From positions 124,001-188,000 of the forward strand of contig CANLSR010000005.1 in NCBI GenBank assembly GCA_947493945.1: DNA of 64,000 nucleotides, given 5' to 3'. The DNA comes from an uncultured bacterium (GTDB lineage Bacteria; Bacteroidota; Rhodothermia; Rhodothermales; Rubricoccaceae). Both the position numbers and the translations under genes were made by a program. Numbering within the stretch: position 1 is the stretch's first letter; each line of letters opens with the position of its first letter. Below the pieces are notes generated by a model. That model had not been told where the DNA came from. It searched no databases and saw only the letters and a list, made by a program, of their open reading frames with translations. Shown piece by piece: positions 14,242-23,483 of this stretch.

Positions 14242-17160
14242 TCACGTCGCCCCGCCGGCTCGTTCCGCCAGTCGGGGGCGGCTGTCCGCCGCCTCGTCCA
14301 GGGCCGCGGCCAGCTCCTCTCGTCGGACCGGCTTGGACAGGTAGGCGTCGCACCCGGCCGCGAGGCACCGCTCGCGGTCGCCCGTCATCGCGTTCGCCGT
14401 CAGCGCGACGATGAACGGTTGGACCTCCGGGGCCAGGGACTCACGGAGCGCGCCGGTGGCCTCGAGCCCATCCATCTCAGGCATCTGGACGTCCATGAGC
14501 ACCACGTCGTACGGCCGGCCGGCGTCGGACTCGGACTGGACGGCCGTGACGGCCTCGAGCCCGTTCGCGACGACGTCCGCGAGGAACCCGAGCCGGTCGA
14601 GCAGCCGGACGGCCACCTTTTGGTTGACCACGTTGTCCTCGGCCAGCAGAACCCGGAGCCGCTGGGCCGTTGCCGGCGCGTCGGCGTGGGGCGACGCCCC
14701 GTCTGGCTGGCGGCTCGCGTGGTCGGCCGCAGGCCGGGAGACCCAGGCGACGCCGTCCCCCGCCTCCGTGTCGCCGTCCGCCGGCCGGCCGGCCGGTCGC
14801 TGCCCGAACGCCGAGACGAGCGCGTCGTGGAGCACGGCGGGCTTCGTGGGCTTGTAGAGGACGGAGTGCACGCCCGCCGCCGCGGCCTGCTCGCGGAGCG
14901 ACGCGTCGCGGTTGATCGACGTGAGCATGACCACGAGCGGGAGCGCGTCGAGCGACCGCTGGAGCCGATGCGCCGTCTCGACCCCGTCCATCGCCGGCAT
15001 CTGCATGTCGAGCAACACGAGGTCGAACGGGGAGCCGTCGGCTTCGGCGGCCACCGCTCGCGCGATCGCGGCCGCCCCCGAGGTGACGGCCTCGCACGGC
15101 ATCCCCCAGCGGTCGGCGAGCCGGGTCAGGATCTCGCGGTTCACGTCGTTGTCGTCGACCACCAGCGCGCGGCGCCCCGCGAGCGTCGGCTGCTCGGCCC
15201 GGAGGAACACCCGGCGCTCGCTGGTCGCCACCTCGACCACCGACGTGAACGTGAACGTAGAGCCCTCACCGACCTGGCTCTCGGCCCCGAGAGTGCCCCC
15301 CATCATGGTGGCCAGGTGGCGCGAGATGGTGAGCCCGAGCCCCGTGCCGCCGTACTGGCGCGTCGTCGAGGCGTCGGCCTGCGAGAACGACTCGAAGATC
15401 GAGTCGAGCTTGTTCGGCGAGATCCCGATGCCCGTGTCCTCGACCGCCATCCGCAAGACGGCCTGCTGGCCCACGGCGGCGTCGAGGGGCACCGCCGAGA
15501 CCCGGACGCAGACGGAGCCGCGCTCGGTAAACTTGACCGCGTTGGAGAGCAGGTTCACGAGCACCTGGCGCACGCGCGTCACGTCGCCGACGACCCGGCC
15601 GGGCACGCCGTCCTCGACGGCGTAGGCGAGCTCGACCCCCTTGTCCGCCGCGGAGGGGGTGATCAGGTCGAGGGCCGCCTCGACGCACTCCCGGACGTCG
15701 AAGGGGGCGCGCTCCAGGTCGACCTGGCCGGCCTCGATCTTCGAGAAGTCCAGGACGTCGTTGATGATCGTGAGCAGGGCGTCGCCCGACACCCGGATGG
15801 TCTCGACAAAGTCGGCCTGCTCGGCGTCCAGCTCGGTGTCCATCAGCAGGCCCGTCATGCCGATGACGCCGTTCATGGGCGTGCGGATCTCGTGGGACAT
15901 GTTGGCCAGGAACTCGGACTTCGCCTTCGTCGCGGCCTCGGCCCCGGCCGCAGCGGCTTCGGCGATCTCCTTCGCCTCGACCAGCGCAGCCTCGGCGGCC
16001 TTCTGGGGGCGGAGGTCGCGGATGTACATCGTGAACAGCGTCTCCCTCGTCCCGCCCTCGACGGGGACAAAGAGGATCTCGCACGGGATCTCGCTCCCGT
16101 CGGCGATCAGCACGGGGACCTCGACCCGTTTGCCGAACGGCTGCTCGTCGCCGGCCTCGACGTAGCGGGTCAGCTTGGCCCGGTGCTCGTCGCGGAACCG
16201 CGCGGGCACGGCCCGCTCGGCCAGCGCGTGGCCGACGAGGGCGTCGCGGGGGACTCCGAGGATGGCCTCGGTGGCCGGGTTCGCGTCGACGACCACGTCC
16301 TGGGCGTCGACCGTCACGACGGCGTCGGGAGCGGCGTCGGTGACGGCGCGGAGCATCCGCCTCTGGGCGTCGAGCTGCGACGTCCGGTCGTCGACGAGCG
16401 CCGAGAGGCGGGCCTCGGCCGCCTGCGCCAGCGTGTGGCGGTAGTTGAACAGCAGGGCGACGAGCGAGCTGATGAGCACGAGGGTGGTCCCCACGCTGAC
16501 GGCCAGGGCCATCCACCCGGCCCCGGCCCCAGCGTGACTCGCCGCGAGGCCGGCGTGGGGCGTGAGGGTGACCGCGGCCATGCCCGTGTAGTGCATCCCG
16601 CAGACGGCGACGCCCATCACGAGCGCGGCGCCGACGGTGAGCGGGAGGTGCATCTGGTCCCGCGCGGACAGCCTGGCGAAGATCTGGAGCGCGGCGACGG
16701 CCGTCCCGATCGCGACCGCCACCGAGGCGGCGACCAGGGCCACGTCGTAGCGTATCGAGGCCGGCATGACCATCGACGCCATCCCCGTGTAGTGCATTCC
16801 TGCGATGCCGAGCCCGAGGACGACCCCGGCCCCCGCGGTCCGCGTCCAGGTGAGCCCCGGCCGCGTCCCCATCCAGAGCGCCAGCGCCGACGAGGCGACG
16901 GCGATGGCGACCGAGGCGAGGGTCAGCGCGGGGTCGTAGGCCATCGGGACGCCCGAGTGGTAGGCCAGCATCCCGACAAAGTGCATCGACCAGATGCCCA
17001 GACCCATGCACGACGCCCCGGCGGCGAGCCACCGACGGGCCGGGCCGTCCAGCTGCGCGACGCGACGCGCGAACGAGAGGGCGGTAAACGAGGCGAGCGT
17101 CGCGACGGCGTAAGAGAGCGCCACGAGGACGGGGTCGTAGGTCCCGGACGAGATGAGCAT
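14242..17160 (-). CDS. MHYT-domain hybrid sensor histidine kinase with two receiver domains
   Basis: A 972-residue inner-membrane kinase. Residues 1-240 are an MHYT sensor with seven membrane helices and three motifs, MHFVGM (59), MHYTGM (122) and MHYTGM (189), proposed to bind copper and sense gases. A PAS domain follows (about 270-385), then a coiled linker, HisKA with His423 in SHEIRTP, and HATPase_c with NLLSNAVKFT, DTGIGI and GGTGLGL. Two receiver domains follow, with phospho-acceptors Asp718 (LLDMQMP) and Asp890 (LMDVQMP). There is no Hpt or output domain, so an outside partner must carry the signal. The ATG at 17160 (MLISSGTYDP) matches the usual MHYT start. No response regulator lies next to it. 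Confidence 0.95.
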   Translation of the reverse strand: MLISSGTYDPVLVALSYAVATLASFTALSFARRVAQLDGPARRWLAAGASCMGLGIWSMHFVGMLAYHSGVPMAYDPALTLASVAIAVASSALALWMGTRPGLTWTRTAGAGVVLGLGIAGMHYTGMASMVMPASIRYDVALVAASVAVAIGTAVAALQIFARLSARDQMHLPLTVGAALVMGVAVCGMHYTGMAAVTLTPHAGLAASHAGAGAGWMALAVSVGTTLVLISSLVALLFNYRHTLAQAAEARLSALVDDRTSQLDAQRRMLRAVTDAAPDAVVTVDAQDVVVDANPATEAILGVPRDALVGHALAERAVPARFRDEHRAKLTRYVEAGDEQPFGKRVEVPVLIADGSEIPCEILFVPVEGGTRETLFTMYIRDLRPQKAAEAALVEAKEIAEAAAAGAEAATKAKSEFLANMSHEIRTPMNGVIGMTGLLMDTELDAEQADFVETIRVSGDALLTIINDVLDFSKIEAGQVDLERAPFDVRECVEAALDLITPSAADKGVELAYAVEDGVPGRVVGDVTRVRQVLVNLLSNAVKFTERGSVCVRVSAVPLDAAVGQQAVLRMAVEDTGIGISPNKLDSIFESFSQADASTTRQYGGTGLGLTISRHLATMMGGTLGAESQVGEGSTFTFTSVVEVATSERRVFLRAEQPTLAGRRALVVDDNDVNREILTRLADRWGMPCEAVTSGAAAIARAVAAEADGSPFDLVLLDMQMPAMDGVETAHRLQRSLDALPLVVMLTSINRDASLREQAAAAGVHSVLYKPTKPAVLHDALVSAFGQRPAGRPADGDTEAGDGVAWVSRPAADHASRQPDGASPHADAPATAQRLRVLLAEDNVVNQKVAVRLLDRLGFLADVVANGLEAVTAVQSESDAGRPYDVVLMDVQMPEMDGLEATGALRESLAPEVQPFIVALTANAMTGDRERCLAAGCDAYLSKPVRREELAAALDEAADSRPRLAERAGGAT

Positions 17161-17538
17161 GGGGGTCAGAACGTGGTGAGACGCCGGCTTAACACGTCGT
17201 GTATCGCACGTATCGCCGACCAATAAACCAAACCGGCGTTTCCCACTTGCGCCCGAGCGAGTCGGGCGCGGCCGGGGGCTGGTGCGCCCAGGCTGGACGG
17301 GCCCTCTCGGGCCCTCTCAAGAACGGCCGGGCCCGTCGGCGCGGCGGAGTCGGGGGCGGAGCGGGTGTCGGACTCGGGGCCCCGCCTCGGGGTGGGCCTG
17401 GAGAGCGGCGCCCCGCTGGCGGTCGCCGCTCTCGGCGCGCGCCGTCGGCGGGCGGTCGCCGCTCTCGGCGCGCGCCGCCAGCGGGCGGGGGCCGCCAGCG
17501 GGGCGGACCCGGCGCTCGGGCGCGGTCGTTGACTGACG
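17161..17538. other. 378-base gap between divergent kinase and hydrolase genes
   Basis: The kinase-proximal part (17190-17235) is AT-richer than its surroundings and holds TATCG, CAATAAACC and similar runs, a likely promoter region for the kinase. I cannot place a specific box. The rest is GC-rich and repetitive: a 27-base direct repeat and three CCGCTGGCGG-type decamers (17413, 17475, 17492). A plus-strand frame through it encodes only low-complexity Gly/Arg/Ala and is not a credible gene. Confidence 0.6.
17418..17477. repeat. 27-bp direct repeat with 33-base period
   Basis: Two identical 27-base copies (17418-17444 and 17451-17477) beginning GGCGGTCGCCGCTCTCGGCG, separated by six bases. 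They lie 60-120 bases upstream of the hydrolase start. Possible slippage product; they contain the GCTGGCGG-like core on one side. Confidence 0.85.
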
Positions 17539-18219
17539 ATGCCCGACCCTGTCCTCCTGCTCCACGGCCTGGCCCGGACCGGCCTGTCGATGCGCCCGAT
17601 GGCCCGCGCGCTGGCCCGCGGCGGCTTCGCGCCCCACGTCGTCGACTACCCGTCGCGCAAGCACGGCATCGACGGGCTCGTGGCGGAGGTCGTCGCGCCC
17701 CGCGTGGACGCGCTGCTGGCGGCCGGCGCCGACCGCGTGCACTTCGTGACGCACTCGCTGGGCGGCGTGCTGGTGCGCGCGTTCGCGGCCGGGCGGTCCG
17801 ACGCCGGCCGGCCGCTGCCCGAGGGCTCGCGCGCCGTCATGCTGGCGCCGCCACACGGGGGCTCCGAGGTGGCCGACGTGCTCCGCCACCGGCAGCCGTT
17901 CCGGGGCGTCCTCGGGCCGGCGCTGGGCGAGCTCGGCACCGGCGACGCGAGCGTGCCCCTGCGGCTCGGGCCGGTGCGCGGCGTCGAGGCCGGCGTGGTC
18001 GCCGGGACGCGCGCGCTCGTCCCGTTTGGCCGCCTGTTCAGCGGCCCCCACGACGGGCTGGTGTCGGTCGCCAGCGCGACGGCGCCGGACGGGCTGGCGG
18101 ACCACGTGGTCGTGGCCCGGACGCACGCGCTGCTGATGATGGCGCCCGGCGTGATCGCCCAGACCGTCCGGTTTCTCCAGACCGGGCGCTTCGAGCCGGC
18201 CCAGGGGCCGCCGGCCTAG
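17539..18219 (+). CDS. Alpha/beta hydrolase, lipase/PGAP1-like
   Basis: A 226-residue cytoplasmic-looking alpha/beta hydrolase. It has the oxyanion-hole HG (9-10) in VLLLHGLARTG, the nucleophile elbow THSLGG with Ser73, an Asp in SGPHDGLVSV and a His in VVARTHALLM that complete the triad. The order and the APPHGGSEVADVL loop resemble small lipases and PGAP1-like esterases. The substrate is unknown. No signal peptide is seen. It is followed after 71 bases by fabH on the same strand. Confidence 0.85.
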   Translation: MPDPVLLLHGLARTGLSMRPMARALARGGFAPHVVDYPSRKHGIDGLVAEVVAPRVDALLAAGADRVHFVTHSLGGVLVRAFAAGRSDAGRPLPEGSRAVMLAPPHGGSEVADVLRHRQPFRGVLGPALGELGTGDASVPLRLGPVRGVEAGVVAGTRALVPFGRLFSGPHDGLVSVASATAPDGLADHVVVARTHALLMMAPGVIAQTVRFLQTGRFEPAQGPPA

Positions 18220-18290
18220 GGGCCGTCCGTATCCTCCGGCGAAACCGCCCTCAAAAGCGGCCCGTTCTCGCCGGAGACCCTCGCGCTGCC

Positions 18291-19382
18291 ATGACTCGCC
18301 ACTACTCCTCCCTGGTCGGCTGGGGACACTACGCCCCGGAGAACGTCGTCACCAACGACGATCTGTCCGAGATCGTCGACACGACCGACGAATGGATCCG
18401 CGCCCGGTCGGGGATCGAGCGGCGGCACTTCGTGAGCCCAGACCAGGCGACGAGCGACCTGTGCATCGAGGCGGGGCGCCGGGCGCTCGACCGCGCCGGC
18501 GTCGCGCCCGAGGACGTGGGCCTGGTGCTGGTGGCCACCTCCAGCCCCGACTACCTCACGCCGCCGGTGTCGAGCCAGGTCCAGCACGGGCTCGGCTGCG
18601 CCAACGCCGGCGCGATGACGCTGGTGGTGGGCTGCACCGGGTTCGTCTACGGCCTGGTCACGGCCGACCAGTTTATCCAGACCGGCGCCTACGAGACGAT
18701 CTTGCTGATCGGCGCCGAGGTGATCTCCAAAAACCTCGACATGACCGACCGGACCACGTGCGTCCTGTTCGGCGACGGCGCCGGCGCGGTCGTGCTCCAG
18801 GCGACGGACCGACCGTGCGGGGTGCGGTCGTTCGAGCTGGGCTCGGACGGCTCCCAGGCCGAGGCCTTGATCGCGCCCAGCCCCGGCACCCGCAACCCGG
18901 TGTCACAGTACGCCATCGACCACCGGACGCACTACCTCCGCATGGACGGCCGGGCCGTGTTCAAGTTCGCCACGCGGGCGATGACGGAGTCGCTCCAGCG
19001 CGTCATGGACAAGGCCGCGCTGGGCGTGGACGACGTGGACCTGTTCATCCCGCACCAGGCCAACGCCCGGATCATCGAGTACGCCGCCGAGCAGCTCCAG
19101 CTGCCGCCCGAGAAGGTGGTGATGAACGTGGCCGAGTACGGCAACACGTCGGCCGCGACCATCCCGATCGCCCTCAGCGAGGCGCTGGACGCCGGCCGCG
19201 CCGAGGCCGGCGGCACGCTGGCGATGGTCGGCTTCGGCGCCGGGCTGACGTGGGCGGCGTGCCTGTTCGATCTCGGCCCGCTCGCGCTGGCCCCGCCCGA
19301 CTCGGGCGCCGACCGCGACCGCCAGCCCGCGCCCGAGTCGGTGATCGACGACCGCGGCGTGGTCGAGGGGCTGATCGCGTAG
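18291..19382 (+). CDS. fabH: 3-oxoacyl-ACP synthase III (KAS III)
   Basis: FabH condenses acetyl-CoA with malonyl-ACP to start fatty-acid synthesis in the cytoplasm. The 363-residue protein shows the catalytic Cys115 in VVGCTGF, His255 in IPHQANARI and Asn285 in YGNTSAAT, plus TDEWIRARSGIERR and GDGAGAVVL. About 35 residues after the family end (from LGPLALAPPD) are additional and unstructured. The ATG at 18291 gives the usual N terminus. It is distant from other fatty-acid genes, so it may be one of several KAS III copies. TATCCTCC at 18230 could be its -7 box. Confidence 0.93.
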   Translation: MTRHYSSLVGWGHYAPENVVTNDDLSEIVDTTDEWIRARSGIERRHFVSPDQATSDLCIEAGRRALDRAGVAPEDVGLVLVATSSPDYLTPPVSSQVQHGLGCANAGAMTLVVGCTGFVYGLVTADQFIQTGAYETILLIGAEVISKNLDMTDRTTCVLFGDGAGAVVLQATDRPCGVRSFELGSDGSQAEALIAPSPGTRNPVSQYAIDHRTHYLRMDGRAVFKFATRAMTESLQRVMDKAALGVDDVDLFIPHQANARIIEYAAEQLQLPPEKVVMNVAEYGNTSAATIPIALSEALDAGRAEAGGTLAMVGFGAGLTWAACLFDLGPLALAPPDSGADRDRQPAPESVIDDRGVVEGLIA

Positions 19383-19462
19383 CGCCGCGGCCGGGCGGCC
19401 CCGCCGTCTCCACCGGCGCGGCTGCGCCGACGCGGGCCCGGCGACGATCCGCTCCGGCGCAC

Positions 19463-19482
19463 GGGCGTAGTGCGCTACGCCC
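19463..19482. promoter_or_regulatory. Perfect hairpin GGGCGTAG-TGCG-CTACGCCC upstream of proC
   Basis: An 8-bp perfect stem with a four-base loop, ending 29 bases before the proC ATG. It could be an operator or an mRNA leader hairpin, or act as the end of the fabH transcript (no T-run follows). Nothing in the window indicates which. Confidence 0.45.
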
Positions 19483-19511
19483 CCGTCCCCCACCCGCCGC
19501 CCCTCCGCCGC

Positions 19512-20348
19512 ATGCCCACCCCACCGCTCCGCGACCAAACCCTGGCCGTGCTCGGCGCCGGCAACATCGGCCGCGCCCTGGTCGGCGGCCTGCTGCGAGG
19601 CGACGACGTGCCGGCGGCCCAGATCACCGCCACGCGCCGGACGGCCTCGGCCCTGGACGAGCTGGCCCAGCGCCTGCCCGGCGTCCGCGTCACGACGGAC
19701 AACGCCGGGGCCGTCGGCGGGGCGAGCGTGGTGCTGGTCTCGGTCAAGCCCCAGAACGCGGCGGCGCTGTTGGCCGAGGTCGCCCCGCACGTCCGGCCCG
19801 GCACGCTGGTGCTCTCGACGCTGGCCGGCGCCACGACCGCCGCGCTGGCGGAGGCGTTGGGCCAGTCGCTGCCGGTGGTGCGGGCGATGCCGAACACGCC
19901 GGCGCTGGTGGACGAAGCGGCCACGGCGATTGCGCCGGGCGCGCACGCCGGGCCGGAGCACACGGCGTTGGCGCGCGAGGTGTTCGAGGCCGTTGGGTTG
20001 GTCGAGGAGGTGCCGGAGCACCTGATGGACGCCGTGACGGGCCTCTCGGGCAGCGGCCCGGCCTACGTGTTCATGGTGATCGAGGCGCTGACCGACGCCG
20101 GCGTCAAGCAGGGCCTGCCGCGCACGGTCGCCGCCCGGCTCTCGGCCCAGACGGTGCTGGGCGCGGCGCGGCTGGCCATCGAGACCGGCCGCCACCCGGC
20201 CATCCTGCGCGACGAGGTCACGACGCCCGGTGGCACCACGATCTCGGCCGTCGCCGAACTGGAGCGCCACGGCCTGCGGACGATGCTCATCGACGCCGTC
20301 GCGATGGCGACCGAGCGGAGCCGGCAGCTCAGCGAGATCCGCGAGTAG
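19512..20348 (+). CDS. proC: Pyrroline-5-carboxylate reductase
   Basis: ProC reduces pyrroline-5-carboxylate to proline with NAD(P)H, the last step of proline synthesis. The 278-residue product has the Rossmann loop LAVLGAGNIGRALVGGLL, the SVKPQ motif, VRAMPNTPALV, and the C-terminal signature ILRDEVTTPGGTTISAVAEL. The ATG at 19512 is chosen because the nucleotide-binding strand begins 12 residues later; a frame 14 codons longer is open. It converges on the ABC permease gene. Confidence 0.95.
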   Translation: MPTPPLRDQTLAVLGAGNIGRALVGGLLRGDDVPAAQITATRRTASALDELAQRLPGVRVTTDNAGAVGGASVVLVSVKPQNAAALLAEVAPHVRPGTLVLSTLAGATTAALAEALGQSLPVVRAMPNTPALVDEAATAIAPGAHAGPEHTALAREVFEAVGLVEEVPEHLMDAVTGLSGSGPAYVFMVIEALTDAGVKQGLPRTVAARLSAQTVLGAARLAIETGRHPAILRDEVTTPGGTTISAVAELERHGLRTMLIDAVAMATERSRQLSEIRE

Positions 20349-20361
20349 CGGCCGGCGGCGC

Positions 20362-20383
20362 GCTGGCGGCGGCTACCGCCAGC
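20362..20383. terminator. Possible bidirectional hairpin between proC and the ABC permease
   Basis: GCTGGCGG (20362-20369) and CCGCCAGC (20376-20383) form a perfect 8-bp stem with a six-base loop just after the proC stop, between convergent genes. No T-run follows, so intrinsic termination is uncertain; it may instead block exonucleases. Confidence 0.4.
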
Positions 20384-20434
20384 CGAGCGAGTCGGCCGAG
20401 CCGGGCCCGAGCCCCCGCGGCGTGGCCGGCCCGG

Positions 20435-21724
20435 TCACGCCGTCCGCACCCACTTGGCGAGGTCGCGGAAGGTGGCCTTCTTGCCGTACATCAGGATCCC
20501 GACGCGGTAGACGCGCGCGGCCACCCAGATGGCGCCGACGAACGCGGCCGCCAGCAGGCCGAGCGACAGCGCGATCTGCCAGAACGGGACGTCGGTGACG
20601 GCCACGCGCACGGGCAGGAGCACCGTCGAGAACGGGGGCAGGATGGAGAGCACCACGCTCAGCGACGAGTCGGGCTGCTCCAGCATCGGGAACAGGAACA
20701 GCATAGGGACGATGGCCGGCAGCGTGACGGGGATGGTCAGCGCCTGGGCGTCCGACTCTTGCTCGACGGCGCTGCCGACGGCCGCGAAGAGGGCGGCGTA
20801 GAACAGGTAGCCGCCCAGGAAGCACAGCACCAGGATCAGCAGGAAGCCGGGCGTCAAGAGCGCCGTGATGGCGCCGACGTCGAACGGGAGGTCGGCCGGC
20901 GGCGCGCCCGGCCCGGCCGCCGCCGGCGGGCCCGCGAAGGCGGCCAGCAGCGGGCCGAGGGCCGCCAGCACGACGGCGCCCAGCGCGGTCCACAGCGCGA
21001 TCTGGGTCAGGCCGACGGCCCCGATGCCGAGCACCTTACCCATCAGCAACTCGAACGGGCGGACGGACGAGGCCATGACCTCGACGATCCGGTTCTGCTT
21101 TTCCTCGATCACGCCGCGCATCACCATCGCGCCGTAGATGAACACCAGGAAGTAGATCACGAAGCCCGACACGTAGCCGATGGCGCTGGCGACGAACGCG
21201 CCGTCGGCCGCGTCGCCGTCGTCGGTGACGGTGACGGACTGCAGGCCGGGCCGCTCGTCGAGCACGGCCTGGACCTCGGCCGGCGCCCCGACCTCGCGCA
21301 GCCGCACCCCGCGCACGGCGTCGCGCACGCCCGACCGGATGTCGTCGAACTGGGCCAGGCCGCCGCCGGCGCGCGTGTAGGCCGTCGCGTCGCCGGTGCC
21401 GGTCAGCAGCGACGGCGGCAGGACGATGGCCATGTCGAGCCGCTCGTCCAGGACCTGGGCCCGGAGCGAGTCCAGCGGTGCCGCGGCGCGCTCGACGGCG
21501 AACCGCTCGGGCACCGCCTCGGCCACGGCCTGGTAGAGCTGGCCCGACTCGTCGAGCACGGCCACGCGGCGCTCGCCGTCGTCGCTGGAGATCAGCGAGG
21601 TCAGGAGCGGGAGCGCGATGAGCAGCACCATCCCGACGGGCGCCAGCAGCACGCCGAGCACGAAGCCCTTGGTGAGCACGCGCCGGAGGTACTCGCTGCG
21701 GGCGATGAGAAGCGTCTTGTTCAT
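20435..21724 (-). CDS. ABC-2 type exporter permease (NatB-like)
   Basis: A 429-residue membrane subunit. One helix lies near the N terminus (VLGVLLAPVGMVLLIALPLL), then a periplasmic domain of about 130 residues, then five or six helices from about residue 190 (IGYVSGFVIYFLVFIYGAMV onward). The charged turn MRGVIEEKQNRIVEVMASSV, just before a helix, is the hallmark of NatB-like permeases. It pairs with the ATPase encoded directly upstream (79-base gap), forming an exporter for ions, drugs or peptides. The substrate is unknown. Confidence 0.88.
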   Translation of the reverse strand: MNKTLLIARSEYLRRVLTKGFVLGVLLAPVGMVLLIALPLLTSLISSDDGERRVAVLDESGQLYQAVAEAVPERFAVERAAAPLDSLRAQVLDERLDMAIVLPPSLLTGTGDATAYTRAGGGLAQFDDIRSGVRDAVRGVRLREVGAPAEVQAVLDERPGLQSVTVTDDGDAADGAFVASAIGYVSGFVIYFLVFIYGAMVMRGVIEEKQNRIVEVMASSVRPFELLMGKVLGIGAVGLTQIALWTALGAVVLAALGPLLAAFAGPPAAAGPGAPPADLPFDVGAITALLTPGFLLILVLCFLGGYLFYAALFAAVGSAVEQESDAQALTIPVTLPAIVPMLFLFPMLEQPDSSLSVVLSILPPFSTVLLPVRVAVTDVPFWQIALSLGLLAAAFVGAIWVAARVYRVGILMYGKKATFRDLAKWVRTA

Positions 21725-21803
21725 GGAGTCGGTCGTCTGGCTGGCGGTGAGCGTCGGCGGGGCGCGGGCCGGCCGGCGCTCCGGGCGTCGGCTCGCTAGG
21801 GTT

Positions 21804-22751
21804 CTAGGGGGCTGGGACGGGCTCGGCGGGCGGGGCGCTCTCGCCGGCCTCGACGGCCATCCGGAAGATCTCGGTCAGCGGCGGGGCGTGGAGGCCGAAC
21901 TGGGACACCTCGACGCCGGCCGCCAGCGCGGCGCCGAGCACGTCGTTGGGCCGCGTCCCCGGGCCCAACCGGAGCTCGGCGCGGCCGTTCGAGCGCGAGA
22001 GCACGCGCATGGCCCCGGCCTCGACCAGCCGGTCGATCCAGCCGTCGGCGCCGTCGAACTCGACCGTCGCCGTGTCGCGGCCGTAGCGGCCCTTGACCTC
22101 GGGGAGCGTGCCCCGGAGCACGACGCGGCCGGCCGAGATCAGGCACAGGTCGTCGCACAGCCGCTCGACCTGCTCCATCCGGTGCGACGCGAACACGACC
22201 GTCTTGCCGCGCGCGCGCAGGTCCACGATGGTCTCCTGGAGCACCTCGGCGTTGAGCGGGTCCAGGCCCGAAAAGGGCTCGTCGAAGATGCACAGCTCGG
22301 GGTCGTGGGCCACCGTGGACACGAACTGGACCTTTTGCTGCATCCCCTTCGACAAGTCGCCGACCGGCTTCCCGTACCAGTCGGCCGCGCCGAAGCGCTC
22401 CAGCCACTCCCTCACGGCGCGCTCGGCGTCGGGGGCCGCCAGGCCCTTGAGTTGGGCCAGGTAGACCAGCTGCTCGCCCACCTTCATCTTCTTGTACAGC
22501 CCCCGCTCCTCGGGCAGGTAGCCCATCCGGGCCTGCGACGCCGGCCCGACCGGCTCGCCGCCCAGCGTCACCGAGCCCGAGTCCGGCGTCGTGATGTTGG
22601 TGATCATCCGGATCGTGGACGACTTGCCGGCGCCGTTGGGGCCGAGCAGGCCGAACAGCCGTCCCGGCTCGGCTGTAAAGGAGACGTCGTCGACGGCGAG
22701 CGTTTTGTCGTACCGTTTGGTCACGTTTTCGAGACGCAGGGCGAGAGCCAT
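21804..22751 (-). CDS. ABC exporter ATP-binding protein (NatA-like)
   Basis: A 315-residue ATPase with Walker A GPNGAGKSS, Q-loop MGYLPEERGLYKKMKV, signature LSKGMQQKV, Walker B LCIFDEPFSGLD and switch His in FASHRMEQVE. About 90 residues follow the core, ending in an Ala/Pro-rich tail; they match the DUF4162 extension of NatA-like ATPases. The gene is first in the operon with the permease downstream. It probably energises export across the inner membrane. Confidence 0.93.
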   Translation of the reverse strand: MALALRLENVTKRYDKTLAVDDVSFTAEPGRLFGLLGPNGAGKSSTIRMITNITTPDSGSVTLGGEPVGPASQARMGYLPEERGLYKKMKVGEQLVYLAQLKGLAAPDAERAVREWLERFGAADWYGKPVGDLSKGMQQKVQFVSTVAHDPELCIFDEPFSGLDPLNAEVLQETIVDLRARGKTVVFASHRMEQVERLCDDLCLISAGRVVLRGTLPEVKGRYGRDTATVEFDGADGWIDRLVEAGAMRVLSRSNGRAELRLGPGTRPNDVLGAALAAGVEVSQFGLHAPPLTEIFRMAVEAGESAPPAEPVPAP

Positions 22752-23121
22752 AGAGCGGGAGGTGGAGACGGGACGGGGAGCGCGTGCTCAGCTACGGGGC
22801 GGGTCTTGGGAGGTTACTCCCCGCGCCCAGATGTTGCCGCCTTCCTTTGCCGCCACGCCGCGCGCGTCGCCGGCTCCGTCCTCGCCGCACCCTAGCGCCG
22901 TGACTGCCCCGCGGCGTCGCCCCAAGTGGAGGCCGCCGGCGGCCGGGGCCGGAGGGTCTCTGACGAGCGCGGTGCCCCGTCGTAGCCAGAGGGCGGGGCG
23001 GCGGGGCCCTAGTCCTCCGACTGCGACCAACACGGCGGCGTCAGGCCGGCGGGCGCCCGCCCCGCTGGCGCCCCGGCTCGGCGGGGGCTCCGACTCGCCC
23101 CGCCCGCGGCGACCGCCAGCG
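22752..23121. other. 370-base gap, no gene recognised
   Basis: This GC-rich stretch lies upstream of the exporter ATPase and downstream of the 97-residue gene, both on the minus strand. Short open frames exist on both strands but encode only Pro/Arg/Gly/Ala-rich sequence without domain signs. I see no RNA gene or clear repeat. The region near 22790-22830 would hold the exporter promoter. Confidence 0.5.
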
Positions 23122-23415
23122 CTAGATCAGCCCGACGCGGTCGTCGGGGATCGGGAGCACGTACTGCGGCTCCAGCGTCTCGTGGTGGACGCCCAGCTGG
23201 CCCGTCCCCCGGAAGTCGACCAGCACGTGCTTCTCGGTCTGGGACACCACCTCGCCGACGCCGTAGAACGCCGGGGCGGGGCCGTAGTAGACCAGCTCGC
23301 CCGGCCGGACCTCCGAGGCGCGCGCGCGCCGGTAGTACGGCGGCACGACGGGCAGCAGCTCCAGCCGGTACGGCGGGCGCGGGTTCGGGAAGACGGGCGG
23401 TCGGTCGGTGGGCAT
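23122..23415 (-). CDS. Small protein of unknown function (97 aa)
   Basis: I do not recognise a family. The protein is soluble, with a Pro-rich N terminus (PPVFPNPRPPYRLELLP) and then alternating strands (SEVRPGELVYYGPAPAFYGV, then GEVVSQTEKHVLVDFRG) that look like a small SH3-like or PAZ-like barrel. The base composition and codon use match the neighbours, and the start at 23415 is preceded by a good TATACT at 23448-23453, which supports expression. It is divergent from the DUF4290-like gene. Confidence 0.6.
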   Translation of the reverse strand: MPTDRPPVFPNPRPPYRLELLPVVPPYYRRARASEVRPGELVYYGPAPAFYGVGEVVSQTEKHVLVDFRGTGQLGVHHETLEPQYVLPIPDDRVGLI

Positions 23416-23447
23416 CTCGGAAGCCGAACTGTGCGGCGTGCGTGGTA

Positions 23448-23453
23448 GTATAC
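23448..23453 (-). promoter_or_regulatory. TATACT element between divergent genes
   Basis: On the minus strand TATACT lies 33 bases before the ATG at 23415. It is the only strongly AT-rich hexamer in the gap; its complement also forms part of the region upstream of the plus-strand gene at 23484. A -35 partner is not clear (TTTCCA at 23465-23470 is the best candidate). Confidence 0.35.
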
Positions 23454-23483
23454 CGGTCCGACCTGGAAACCTTCCCCCCGCCC

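Noticed and set aside
14419..17226. Plus-strand open frame of about 935 codons over the histidine kinase
   Set aside because: Antisense shadow; the minus strand encodes a textbook MHYT hybrid kinase.
17199..17538. Short gene upstream of the lipase-like hydrolase
   Set aside because: The frame encodes repeats of Gly/Arg/Ala arising from the direct repeat; it only continues into fabH's frame by chance.
22752..23121. Small genes in the 370-base gap
   Set aside because: All frames are short and dominated by Pro, Arg, Gly and Ala with no motif, and none has a plausible start context.
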